Below the pieces are notes generated by a model. It was not told the origin of the DNA, searched no databases, and saw only the letters and a list, made by a program, of their open reading frames with translations. The position numbers and the translations under genes were made by a program. Below, piece after piece: positions 1-9,400 of a stretch of DNA of 64,000 bases (position 1 is the stretch's first letter; every line of letters starts with the position of its first letter). Origin of the DNA: Streptococcus mitis subsp. hohhotensis (GTDB lineage Bacteria; Bacillota; Bacilli; Lactobacillales; Streptococcaceae); contig NZ_JPFZ01000006.1 in assembly GCF_000722775.1 (NCBI RefSeq), forward strand, positions 62,001 through 126,000, read 5' to 3'.

Positions 1-1
1 T

Positions 2-43
2 CCAAATGATCCAATTTCAGACTTTTTGAGCTTATTAAAATAG
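2..43 (+). CDS. PTS EIIB component, C-terminal end (partial)
   Basis: The first 43 bases keep an open frame of 13 codons reading PNDPISDFLSLLK, ending in TAG. Mannose-family PTS operons of this type run IIB-IIC-IID-IIA, so this is most likely the tail of the EIIB subunit, which passes phosphate from EIIA to the sugar. The IIC gene follows after 26 bp with its own AGGAGG site. The gene starts outside the window; the call rests on the short tail and on operon context. Confidence 0.6.
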   Translation, partial: PNDPISDFLSLLK

Positions 44-69
44 GAAAAAATTTTTAGGAGGTCATTGTT

Positions 70-975
70 ATGATACAATGGTGGCAAATTTTACTTCTCA
101 CTTTGTACTCAGCTTATCAAATCTGTGATGAGTTGACGATCGTTTCATCTGCAGGTTCCCCTGTATTTGCTGGTTTCATTACTGGTTTAATCATGGGAGA
201 TGTGACTACTGGTTTGCTTATCGGTGGTAACTTGCAATTGTTCGTTCTTGGGGTTGGTACCTTCGGTGGTGCTTCTCGTATTGACGCAACTTCTGGTGCA
301 GTTCTTGCGACAGCCTTCTCTGTTTCACAAGGAATTGATACAGCACTTGCGATTACAACAATCGCTGTGCCAGTAGCAACTCTCTTGACTTACTTCGACG
401 TTCTTGGACGTATGACAACTACTTTCTTTGCTCACCGTGTGGATGCTGCAATCGAACGCTTTGACTATAAAGGTATTGAACGCAACTACCTACTTGGTGC
501 GATTCCTTGGGCTCTATCTCGTGCCCTTCCAGTCTTCTTTGCGCTTGCTTTTGGTGGTGAATTTGTACAACACGTAGTAGATTTCGTTACAAAATACCAA
601 TGGGTTGCAGATGGTTTGACTCTCGCAGGACGTATGCTTCCAGGTCTTGGATTTGCAATCTTGCTTCGTTACCTTCCAGTTAAACGTAACCTTCACTACC
701 TTGCAATGGGATTTGGTTTGACAGCTATGTTGACTGTTCTTTACTCATATGTAACAGGTCTTGGTGGCGCTGTTGCTGGTATCGTAGGTACTCTTCCTGC
801 TGAAGTTGCTGAAAAAATTGGTTTCGTGAACAACTTCAAAGGCTTGTCTATGATTGGTATCTCTATCGTAGGTATCTTCCTTGCAGTGCTTCACTTCAAA
901 AATAGCCAAAAAGTAGCTGTAGCAGCACCTTCTACACCATCAGAAAGTGGGGAAATCGAAGATGACGAATTCTAA
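70..975 (+). CDS. PTS system mannose-family EIIC component
   Basis: Membrane permease subunit (301 residues) of a mannose/N-acetylgalactosamine-type phosphotransferase system. It has several hydrophobic segments with Gly-rich stretches typical of the EII-Sor/EIIC fold and a hydrophilic acidic tail. AGGAGG lies 8 bp before the ATG. The stop overlaps the start of the EIID gene. In S. pneumoniae the equivalent cluster sits downstream of the beta-galactosidase gene bgaC and imports galactosyl sugars released from host glycans; that role is inferred here from gene order. Probable equivalent of SP_0062. Confidence 0.9.
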   Translation: MIQWWQILLLTLYSAYQICDELTIVSSAGSPVFAGFITGLIMGDVTTGLLIGGNLQLFVLGVGTFGGASRIDATSGAVLATAFSVSQGIDTALAITTIAVPVATLLTYFDVLGRMTTTFFAHRVDAAIERFDYKGIERNYLLGAIPWALSRALPVFFALAFGGEFVQHVVDFVTKYQWVADGLTLAGRMLPGLGFAILLRYLPVKRNLHYLAMGFGLTAMLTVLYSYVTGLGGAVAGIVGTLPAEVAEKIGFVNNFKGLSMIGISIVGIFLAVLHFKNSQKVAVAAPSTPSESGEIEDDEF

Positions 976-1783
976 TTACAAACTTACAAAAGAAGATTTT
1001 AACCAAATCAATAAACGTAGCTTGTTTACTTTCCAATTGGGTTGGAACTACGAACGTATGCAAGCTTCTGGTTACCTTTACATGATTTTGCCTCAATTGC
1101 GTAAAATGTATGGGGATGGAACTCCTGAATTGAAAGAAATGATGAAAGTTCATACTCAATTCTTCAATACTTCACCATTCTTCCATACCATTATCGCTGG
1201 TTTTGACCTTGCCATGGAAGAAAAAGATGGTGTAGGTTCAAAAGATGCCGTTAATGGTATCAAGACAGGTTTGATGGGACCATTCGCTCCTCTTGGAGAT
1301 ACAATCTTTGGTTCACTTGTACCTGCTATCATGGGATCTATCGCAGCAACTATGGCTATCGGTGGTCAACCTTGGGGTATCTTCCTTTGGATCGCAGTTG
1401 CAGTTGCTTATGACATCTTCCGTTGGAAACAGTTGGAATTTGCCTACAAAGAAGGGGTTAACCTTATCAACAACATGCAAAGTACTTTGACAGCTTTGAT
1501 TGACGCGGCATCTGTACTTGGTGTCTTCATGATGGGTGCTCTTGTAGCAACAATGATCAACTTTGAAATTTCTTACAAATGGGCAATCGGTGAGAAGATG
1601 ATTGACTTCCAAGACATCTTGAACCAAATCTTCCCACGCTTGCTTCCAGCAATCTTTACTGCCTTTATCTTCTGGTTGCTTGGTAAGAAAGGTATGAACT
1701 CTACTAAAGCTATCGGTATTATTATCGTACTTGCTTTGGCTCTTTCTGCCTTTGGTAAATTTGTACTTGGAATGGGCGCATAA
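962..1783 (+). CDS. PTS system mannose-family EIID component
   Basis: Second membrane subunit (273 residues) of the same transporter, in the EIID family. The N-terminal half is soluble and amphipathic (HTQFFNTSPFF is characteristic) and hydrophobic helices follow. I chose the ATG at 962, inside the end of EIIC, because it is preceded by a GGGG-rich site; an upstream GTG at 947 is possible but poorly spaced. The 14-bp overlap with EIIC implies translational coupling. EIIC and EIID together form the sugar channel. Confidence 0.9.
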   Translation: MTNSNYKLTKEDFNQINKRSLFTFQLGWNYERMQASGYLYMILPQLRKMYGDGTPELKEMMKVHTQFFNTSPFFHTIIAGFDLAMEEKDGVGSKDAVNGIKTGLMGPFAPLGDTIFGSLVPAIMGSIAATMAIGGQPWGIFLWIAVAVAYDIFRWKQLEFAYKEGVNLINNMQSTLTALIDAASVLGVFMMGALVATMINFEISYKWAIGEKMIDFQDILNQIFPRLLPAIFTAFIFWLLGKKGMNSTKAIGIIIVLALALSAFGKFVLGMGA

Positions 1784-1786
1784 TTT

Positions 1787-2191
1787 ATGGCTAAATCATT
1801 AATTTTGGTGAGTCATGGTCGCTTCTGTGAAGAACTTAAAGGTAGCACTGAAATGATCATGGGTCCACAAGATAACATTCATGCAGTGGCTCTTCTTCCA
1901 GAAGATGGCCCAGAAGAATTTACTGCAAAATTTGAAGCTGCTATTGAAGGATTGGATGATTTCCTAGTCTTTGCGGATCTTCTCGGTGGAACACCATGTA
2001 ACGTGGTAAGCCGTTTGATTATGGAAGGTCGTGACATCGAACTTTATGCAGGGATGAATCTTCCAATGGTGATTGAATTTATCAATGCGAGCCTTACAGG
2101 CGCAGATGCGGACTATAAGAACCGTGCTACAGAAAGCATTGTGAAAGTTAATGACCTGTTAGCAGGCTTCGATGATGACGAAGATGAATAA
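1787..2191 (+). CDS. PTS system mannose-family EIIA component
   Basis: Soluble cytoplasmic phosphocarrier (134 residues), EIIA-Man fold. It takes phosphate from HPr on His10 (context ILVSHGRF) and hands it to EIIB. The segment FADLLGGTPCN is the usual family signature near the active site. It starts 3 bp after the EIID stop, so it is in the same operon, and ends in an acidic tail. A GC-rich hairpin follows before agaS. Confidence 0.92.
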   Translation: MAKSLILVSHGRFCEELKGSTEMIMGPQDNIHAVALLPEDGPEEFTAKFEAAIEGLDDFLVFADLLGGTPCNVVSRLIMEGRDIELYAGMNLPMVIEFINASLTGADADYKNRATESIVKVNDLLAGFDDDEDE

Positions 2192-2237
2192 GATGTGACA
2201 ACGTGAAAATCGTTAGAGCATTTTATATAGAATATAC

Positions 2238-2266
2238 ATGGGAATGGGGCTTACTCCCATTCCCAT
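2238..2266 (+). terminator. Hairpin between the PTS genes and agaS
   Basis: Perfect 11-bp inverted repeat ATGGGAATGGG / CCCATTCCCAT around a 7-nt loop, followed by only a short T run. It may be a partial terminator or an RNA-stabilising stem that sets PTS mRNA levels apart from agaS and galM. Confidence 0.6.
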
Positions 2267-2290
2267 ATTTGATAGAAAAAGAGGAACTCA

Positions 2291-3457
2291 ATGCTACATT
2301 ATACAAAAGAAGACTTGCTCGAATTGGGTGCAGAAATCACTACACGTGAAATCTACCAACAGCCTGATGTATGGAAAGAAGCTTTTGAATCTTATCAAGC
2401 AAAACGTGAAGAAATTGCAGCCTTCCTACAAGGGATTGCTGATAAACATGACTATATCAAGGTTATCTTGACAGGTGCGGGGACTTCTGCTTATGTGGGA
2501 GATACCTTGGTACCTTACTTTAAGGAAGTCTATGACGAACGCAAATGGAATTTCAATGCTATTGCGACCACAGATATCGTTGCCAATCCAGAAACCTATT
2601 TGAAAAAAGATGTTGCGACTGTCCTTGTGTCTTTTGCTCGTAGTGGGAACTCGCCTGAAAGTGTGGCGACTGTTGATTTGGCTAAAGCCTTGGTGGATGA
2701 GCTTTACCAAGTGACGATTACTTGTGCTGCAGATGGGAAATTGGCTCTTCAAGCTCATGGAGATGACCGCAATCTCTTGCTCTTGCAACCAGCTGCTTCC
2801 AATGATGCTGGATTTGCCATGACTTCTAGCTTTACGTCTATGATGTTGACAGCTCTCTTGGTCTTTGATCCTACAGAATTTGCTGTGAAAGCTGAACGTT
2901 TTGAAGTTGTGACTAGTCTTGCCCGTAAAGTTCTAGACAATGCAGAAGATGTCAAAGAGCTTGTTGACCTAGACTTTAACCGTGTCATCTATCTAGGTGC
3001 TGGTCCTTTCTTTGGACTTGCTCATGAAGCTCAGCTCAAGATTTTGGAATTAACAGCTGGTCAAGTTGCGACCATGTATGAAAGTCCGGTCGGCTTCCGT
3101 CACGGTCCAAAATCTCTTATCAACGAAGATGCAGTTGTTTTGGTCTTTGGTACAACGACAGACTACACTCGTAAGTACGACTTGGACTTGGTTCGTGAAG
3201 TTGCTGGTGACCAGATTGCTCGTCGTGTCGTGCTTTTGAGTGATCAAGCCTTTGGTCTTGAAAATGTCAAAGAAGTGGCACTTGGTTGTGGCGGTGTCTT
3301 GAATGATATTTACCGTGTCTTCCCTTACATCGTTTATGCCCAACTCTTTGCCCTATTGACTTCACTCAAGGTAGAAAATAAACCAGATACACCTTCTCCT
3401 ACAGGTACCGTAAACCGTGTGGTACAAGGTGTTATCATCCACGAATATCAAAAGTAA
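2291..3457 (+). CDS. agaS: SIS-domain sugar-phosphate isomerase/deaminase AgaS
   Basis: Cytoplasmic enzyme of 388 residues with two SIS (sugar isomerase) domains. The first contains ILTGAGTSAYVGD and the Ser-rich SFARSGNSPES phosphosugar loop; the second contains YLGAGPFFGLAHEAQLK. This is the AgaS group, which acts on amino-sugar phosphates such as galactosamine-6-phosphate (family knowledge). It sits between the PTS genes and galM, which fits processing of the imported sugar. Length is typical. Probable equivalent of SP_0065. Confidence 0.9.
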   Translation: MLHYTKEDLLELGAEITTREIYQQPDVWKEAFESYQAKREEIAAFLQGIADKHDYIKVILTGAGTSAYVGDTLVPYFKEVYDERKWNFNAIATTDIVANPETYLKKDVATVLVSFARSGNSPESVATVDLAKALVDELYQVTITCAADGKLALQAHGDDRNLLLLQPAASNDAGFAMTSSFTSMMLTALLVFDPTEFAVKAERFEVVTSLARKVLDNAEDVKELVDLDFNRVIYLGAGPFFGLAHEAQLKILELTAGQVATMYESPVGFRHGPKSLINEDAVVLVFGTTTDYTRKYDLDLVREVAGDQIARRVVLLSDQAFGLENVKEVALGCGGVLNDIYRVFPYIVYAQLFALLTSLKVENKPDTPSPTGTVNRVVQGVIIHEYQK

Positions 3458-3504
3458 GGAAATGTTTGTGAATTCTTGACAAGAGTATTTGTAAATCATC
3501 AGAT

Positions 3505-3538
3505 AAACCATAGATTGTCAGTAGGCTTTCTATGGTTT
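3505..3538 (+). terminator. Hairpin between agaS and galM
   Basis: Ten-base perfect inverted repeat AAACCATAGA / TCTATGGTTT with a 14-nt loop, followed by GTTTG. Weak terminator or processing stem in the agaS-galM interval. Confidence 0.5.
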
Positions 3539-3572
3539 GTTTGCTTGAGAGAAATAGTAAAAGGAGAACAAA

Positions 3573-4610
3573 ATGAAAGTATACACAGAGCGTGTATTTG
3601 GAAATGTTGAGGGCAAGGATGTCTTGGCCTATCGCTTTGAGACAGACGGTGGCTACCAACTTGAGGTTATGACTTATGGTGCGACCATCTTGCGTTATGT
3701 CACACCTGACAAGGCTGGAAATTTTGCCAATGTTATCTTGGGTTTTGATGATTTTGATAGCTATGTAGGTAATAGTCCCAAGCATGGAGCTAGCGTAGGT
3801 CCTGTGGCAGGCCGTATTGCTGGTGCGACATTTGAGCTTAATAGCAAGACTTATGACCTTGAAGTCAATAATGCTAGCAATTGTAACCACAGTGGTTCAA
3901 CAGGTTGGGATTCTACATTGTTTGAACTAGTTGAAGTGAGCGACTATGGTCTGACCCTCTACACAGAGCGTACAGATGGGACAGGAGGATTTCCTGGGAA
4001 CCTCAAGATCTGGATCAGTTATCACTTGGAAGAAACTGGTGCCTATGAAATCAGCTACAAGGTGACGACCGATCAGGATACGCTGGTCAATCCAACAAAC
4101 CACAGCTATTTCAACTTGTCTGGTGATTTCACGCAGACGATTGACCGCCATGTCTTCCAACTAAATACAGAGGGCATTTACCCAATCGCTCCCGATGGTG
4201 TTCCTGCCAAAACTCCAGACGCCGATCGTGATGTGGTCAAACACATCTACAATGGTGCCTTGTTGAAAGACATCTTTGCAGAGGAAGATGAGCAAATCCA
4301 GCTGGTATCTGGTTTGGATCATCCATTTGCTCTTCCTGCAGGTCATGATAATGCTGGTTTCCTTTATGACCAAAACTCAGGCCGCTTCCTGCTTTTCAAG
4401 ACAGAGGCTCCTTGCTTTGTAGTCTACACAGCAAACTTTGTGGATGAAAGTGTCATCATAGGAGGTCGGCCAATGGTACAGCACAATGGGATTGCCCTTG
4501 AAGCGCAAGCTTTACCAGATGCTATTCACAGTGACCTCAAAGACCAAGTCATTCTCAAAGCCGGTCAAACCTTAATCAGTACGACACGTTATGAGCTTGT
4601 TGTGAAATAA
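3573..4610 (+). CDS. galM: Aldose 1-epimerase (galactose mutarotase)
   Basis: 345-residue cytoplasmic enzyme interconverting alpha and beta anomers of galactose and related hexoses. Family landmarks visible are the GPVAGRIAG loop, the catalytic His region NPTNHSYFNLSG and the C-terminal IALEAQALPDA segment with the catalytic Glu. An AAAGGAG site precedes the ATG. It is the last gene of the PTS-agaS-galM cluster and would equilibrate galactose released by surface beta-galactosidase or entering by the PTS. Confidence 0.93.
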   Translation: MKVYTERVFGNVEGKDVLAYRFETDGGYQLEVMTYGATILRYVTPDKAGNFANVILGFDDFDSYVGNSPKHGASVGPVAGRIAGATFELNSKTYDLEVNNASNCNHSGSTGWDSTLFELVEVSDYGLTLYTERTDGTGGFPGNLKIWISYHLEETGAYEISYKVTTDQDTLVNPTNHSYFNLSGDFTQTIDRHVFQLNTEGIYPIAPDGVPAKTPDADRDVVKHIYNGALLKDIFAEEDEQIQLVSGLDHPFALPAGHDNAGFLYDQNSGRFLLFKTEAPCFVVYTANFVDESVIIGGRPMVQHNGIALEAQALPDAIHSDLKDQVILKAGQTLISTTRYELVVK

Positions 4611-4691
4611 AGGATGAAGATTCTACTTTTGGGGTGAATAGTATTTGCCTTATAACATTAGTAGAAATGGGCAAAGAATAGGAAAATATGA

Positions 4692-4697
4692 TATAAT
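4692..4697 (+). promoter_or_regulatory. -10 box of cbpI promoter
   Basis: Consensus TATAAT 49 bp before the cbpI ATG; no good -35 is visible at 17 bp. It starts a separate unit after galM. Confidence 0.5.
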
Positions 4698-4745
4698 TTA
4701 GTATTGAAAATACCTGTCCTATCTAAAGGATAAAAGGAGAAAAAG

Positions 4746-5942
4746 ATGAAGAAAATTGTATTTGCTAGCGCCTTGGCTTTGACTTTGGCTGGAGCAGTTT
4801 TGACAAATGATGTTTTTGCTAATGACAGATTGGTGGCAACACAATCTGTTAATGGTAAAAATGAAAATGTATTGACCTCAGAGGTGCTAAAACCTGCTAG
4901 TGGCAATGTTTTGGTTGGAATCAAGGGAGAATTTTTAACTCCAAATAAACAATCTATTTTGGACGCGATTAATAAGATTCGTAAGGAAGCGGCTGATGAA
5001 GGTTTGGTAGATAAGTATGTCCCTATTAAATGGTCTACTGATCTTGAGAAAACTGCTTTTGTACGAGCTACTGAGGTGTCAGTAGCTTTAAAACCTGAGC
5101 GTCTTTCTACTAAAGAAATCTGGACTGCTTTTCCATCTAGCAATAGTATAAGAGGAGAAGCTTTAGATGTGAACTATGAAGGTTTTCTAAAAGCAATTGA
5201 AAACTGGCATGCTGAGAAGGCGAATTATGTAGCGAAAAAGAAGGGTGGAACCTCTAAAGAATTTACAGGTTATTATGAGGTTTTGATTAATCCTAAATTT
5301 ACATATGTGGGTCTTGCAGCTTTTAAAAACGCAGCCAGCTCTCAGCAAGTAGCAACGATTTCTCTAGCTTTAGGTGATGATGCTTCTTCAGAGGAATTGG
5401 CTGGTGGATATGGTTCTGCTATTCAGTATACAGAAGTGACTGCATCAAATCTTTCAACAGTTAAAAGTAAAGCTACGGTTGTAGAAAAACCGCTGAAAGA
5501 TTTTAGAACATCTACATCTAGTCAGTCTGGATGGGTGAAGTCTAATGGAAAATGGTATTTTTATGAGTCTGGTGATGTGAAGACAGGCTGGGTGAAAACG
5601 GGTGGTAAATGGTACTACTTGAATGATTTAGGTGTCATGCAGACTGGATTTGTAGAAGTTGATGGAACATGGTATTTCCTTGATAGTTCAGGCGCGATGT
5701 TTACAGGCTGGGGAACAGATGGTAGCAGATGGTTTTACTTTGATGGCTCAGGAGCTATGAAGACAGGCTGGTATAAGGAAAATGGTACTTGGTATTATCT
5801 GGATCAATCAGGTGTCATGAAGACAGGTTGGTTTAAAGTTGGACCACATTGGTACTATGCCTACGGTTCTGGAGCTTTGGCTGTGAGTACAACAACACCA
5901 GATGGTTACCGTGTAAATGGTAATGGTGAATGGGTAAACTAG
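4746..5942 (+). CDS. cbpI: Choline-binding protein with CAP/SCP-like domain
   Basis: 398-residue secreted surface protein. Residues 1-25 are a signal peptide ending DVFAN. Residues about 60-230 resemble a CAP (SCP/PR-1) domain: an ILDAINKIRKEA helix, a KWSTDLEKTAFVRATE segment and an ENWHAEK helix. From about residue 260 there are six or more choline-binding repeats of the GW...WYYL type ending in a GEWVN tail, which dock on phosphocholine of teichoic acids. Position between galM and a zmpC-like gene matches pneumococcal CbpI (SP_0069 by memory). The role of the CAP domain is not known to me. Confidence 0.85.
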   Translation: MKKIVFASALALTLAGAVLTNDVFANDRLVATQSVNGKNENVLTSEVLKPASGNVLVGIKGEFLTPNKQSILDAINKIRKEAADEGLVDKYVPIKWSTDLEKTAFVRATEVSVALKPERLSTKEIWTAFPSSNSIRGEALDVNYEGFLKAIENWHAEKANYVAKKKGGTSKEFTGYYEVLINPKFTYVGLAAFKNAASSQQVATISLALGDDASSEELAGGYGSAIQYTEVTASNLSTVKSKATVVEKPLKDFRTSTSSQSGWVKSNGKWYFYESGDVKTGWVKTGGKWYYLNDLGVMQTGFVEVDGTWYFLDSSGAMFTGWGTDGSRWFYFDGSGAMKTGWYKENGTWYYLDQSGVMKTGWFKVGPHWYYAYGSGALAVSTTTPDGYRVNGNGEWVN

Positions 5943-6005
5943 GCTGAAAATGTCAGGCTATAGGTAAAGTATTCATCTTACTTAGCAAAAAGAATGAACG
6001 ATAAG

Positions 6006-6040
6006 AAAGAGGTTGATGGCGAACATTGACCTCTTTTGAT
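6006..6040 (+). terminator. Terminator after cbpI
   Basis: AAAGAGGT / ACCTCTTT stem with a 15-nt loop and a following T-rich run, 63 bp after the cbpI stop. Confidence 0.65.
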
Positions 6041-6275
6041 TTATAAAGATTGGATTCTTGTCTTCTCAATTTCAGACTTTTCTATTATGGACCAATATTT
6101 TATGGCATATTAAAAGTATAATTGGTAATCTAAAAAATGCTGTAATTGGTCTGAAGTCCATACTTACTTGTTGAGATGTTATCTCTGCTTTTTATCGCTA
6201 TAATTCACTGTATTTTTCTATAGTATGCAGAATATTTTTAAGTATATTTTCATAGAAATTTCTATCAACTTATTG

Positions 6276-6344
6276 TATAATAATAAGTAATTATTAGAAG
6301 ATTCTCAGAGAAAGGTTGATATAGTCAAACTATTCTTTGAGAAT
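6276..6344 (+). promoter_or_regulatory. zmpC promoter -10 and 5'-UTR hairpin
   Basis: TATAAT at 6276-6281 is followed about 20 bp downstream by a long imperfect hairpin (6301-6344, outer arms ATTCTCA / TGAGAAT, inner GGTTGA / TCAAAC, loop TATAG). The hairpin would lie near the 5' end of the zmpC mRNA, about 65 bp before the ATG. It may affect mRNA stability or be a regulator target. The rest of 5943-6409 shows nothing recognisable. Confidence 0.5.
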
Positions 6345-6409
6345 TTATACTTTTATGCGCAAAATAATTGATTGACATAAAGAGTATAGAAAATAAAGAT
6401 GAGGTTAAT

Positions 6410-9400
6410 ATGGGTCGAAAAAGTATTGGTGAGAAACGCCAGAGTTTCTCGATGAGAAAGTTGTCAGTGGGATTGGTATCAGTTACTGTAGCTAGTTTCT
6501 TTTTGATGAGTCAAGGGATTCAATCGGTATCAGCCGATCATATGGAAAGTCCAATTCATTATAAGTATATGACTGAGGGTGAATTGACAGACGAGGAAAA
6601 ATCCTTGCTGGTAGAGGCCCTTCCACAACTGGCTGAAGAATCGGATGATACTTACTACCTGGTTTATAGACCTCAACAGTTTTTACCGAATACAGGTTTT
6701 AACCCAACTGTTGGTACTTTCCTTTTTACTGCAGGCTTGAGCTTGTTAGTTTTATTGGTTTCTAAAAGGGAAAATGGGAAGAAACGATTTGTTCATTTTC
6801 TGCTGTTAACTAGCATGGGAGTTCAATTGTTGCCGGCCAGTGCTTTTGGATTGACCAGCCAAATTTTATCTGCCTATAATAGTCAACTTTCTATCGGAGT
6901 CGGGGAACAGTTGCCAGAGCCTCTGAAAATCGAAGGTTATCAATACATTGGTTATATCAAGACTAAGAAACAGGATAATGCAGGGATTTCAAGGATAGTT
7001 GATGGGCAATACTCTGCTCAAAAAGATAATCAACCAGACTCTACAAAAATATCAGATGTAGTTCATTCAGCTGATTTAGAATGGAACCAAGGATGGGGGA
7101 AGGTTAGTTTACAAGGTGAAACATCTGGGGATGATGGACTTTCAGAAAAATCTTCGATAGCAGCAGAAAATCCCTCTTCTAATGATTCACTCGTAAGTCA
7201 AGGTGAGCAGAATCCGAGTTACAAAGGAGAATCTGTAGTTCGATCAACATTGCCAGAACAAGAAAATCCTGTATCTGCTACAACGGTGCAGAGTGCGGAA
7301 GAGGAAGTATTGGCGACGACAAACGATCGACCAGAATATAAACTTCCATTGGAAACCAAAGGCACGCAAGAACCGGGTCATGAGGGCGAAGCAGCAGTCC
7401 GCGAAGAGACTCCAGAGTACACTAATCCAGTAGCGACAAAAGGCACGCAAGAACCCGGACATGAAGGTGAAGCAGCAGTTCGCGAGGAAGAACCAGTCTA
7501 CACAGAACCGTTAGAAACAAAGGGCACGCAAGAGTCAGGTCATGAGGGTGAAGCAGCAGTTCGCGAGGAAAATCCAGTTTATACTAATTCGTCAGAAGCT
7601 AAAGGCACGCAAGAGCCCGGTCATGAGGGCGAAGCTACAGTTCGCGAGGAAACACCAGAGTATACTAAACCACTAGAAACCAAAGGTACGCAAGAACCGG
7701 GTCATGAGGGCGAAGCAGCAGTCCGCGAAGAGACTCCAGAGTACACTAATCCAGTAGCGACAAAAGGCACGCAAGAACCCGGACATGAAGGTGAAGCAGC
7801 AGTTCGCGAGGAAGAACCAGTCTACACAGAACCGTTAGAAACAAAGGGCACGCAAGAGTCAGGTCATGAGGGTGAAGCAGCAGTTCGCGAGGAAAATCCA
7901 GTTTATACTAATTCGTCAGAAGCTAAAGGCACGCAAGAGCCCGGTCATGAGGGCGAAGCTACAGTTCGCGAGGAAACACCAGAGTATACTAAACCACTAG
8001 AAACCAAAGGTACGAAAGAACCGGGTCATGAGGGCGAAGCAGCAGTTCGCGAGGAAGAACCAGTCTACACAGAACCGTTAGCAACGAAAGGTACGCAAGA
8101 AGCCGGACACGAGGGTGAAGCAGCAGTCCGCGAAGAATCTCCAGTCTACACAGAACCGTTAGCAACGAGAGGTACTCAAGAACCGGGTCATGAGGGCGAA
8201 GCCGCAGTTCGCGAAGAGACTCCAGAATACACTAATCCAGTAGCGACAAAAGGCACGCAAGATCCAGGTCACGAAGGTGAAGCTACAGTCCGCGAAGAAA
8301 CACCGGAGCACACTGATCCAGTGTCAACAAAAGGCACGCAAGAACCAGGACATGAAGGTGAAGCCGCAGTCCGCGAAGAAACACCAGAGTATACTAAACC
8401 ACTCGAAACTAAAGGTACGCAAGAACCGGGTCATGAGGGCGCAGCAGTAGTGCAACCGGAGTTACCCGAGTACACTGACCCAGTAGCGACAAAAGGCGCG
8501 CAAGAAGCCGGACACGAGGGCGAAGCCGCAGTCCGCGAGGAAACACCAGAGTATACTAAACCACTCGAAACTAAAGGTACGCAAGAACCAGGACACGAAG
8601 GAGAATCCGTAGTAACAGAGGAGCTTCCGGCTTTAGAAGTTACTACAAGAAATAGAACGGAAACAGAAAATATTCCTTATACAACAGAAGAAATTCAAGA
8701 TGCAACACTTCTGAAAAATCGTCGTAGAACAGAACAACCAGGTCAAGCAGGAACGCGTACAATTCAATATGAAGACTACATCGTAAATGGTAATGTAGTA
8801 GAAACTAAAGAACTATCACGAACTGAAGTAGCTCCAGTAAAAGAAATCGTTAAAGTAGGAACACTAGTAAAAGTTAAACCTACAGTAGAAATTATAAACT
8901 TAACAAAAGCTGAGAACAAAAAATCTATAACTGTAAGCTATAACTTAACAGACACTACATCGGCGTATGTCTCTGCAAAAGCGCAAGTTTTCCATGAAGA
9001 CGAGTTAGTCAAAGAGGTGGATATAGAGAATCCTGCCAAAGAGCAGGTGATATCAGGTTTAGATTACTACACACCTTACACACTAAAAACACGTTTAACT
9101 TATAATCTAGGCGAAAACGATGAACAAAGTACAGAAACATCAACTCAAGCTTTCCAACTAGATTATAAGAAAATAGAAATTAAAGATATCGATTCAGTAG
9201 AACTATACGGTAAAGAAAATGACCGTTATCGCAGATATTTAAGTCTAAGTGAAACACCGACTGATACGGCTAAATACTTTGTAAAAATAAAATCAGATAG
9301 ATTCAAAGAAATGTATATACCTGTAAAATCTATTACAGAAAATACGGATGGAACTTATAAAGTGACGGCAGCTGTTGATCAACTTGTAGAAGAAGGTGCA

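Noticed and set aside
7352-8640. CRISPR-like regular repeats
   Set aside because: The 81-bp units are in frame inside zmpC, have no unique spacers and encode a 27-residue protein repeat.
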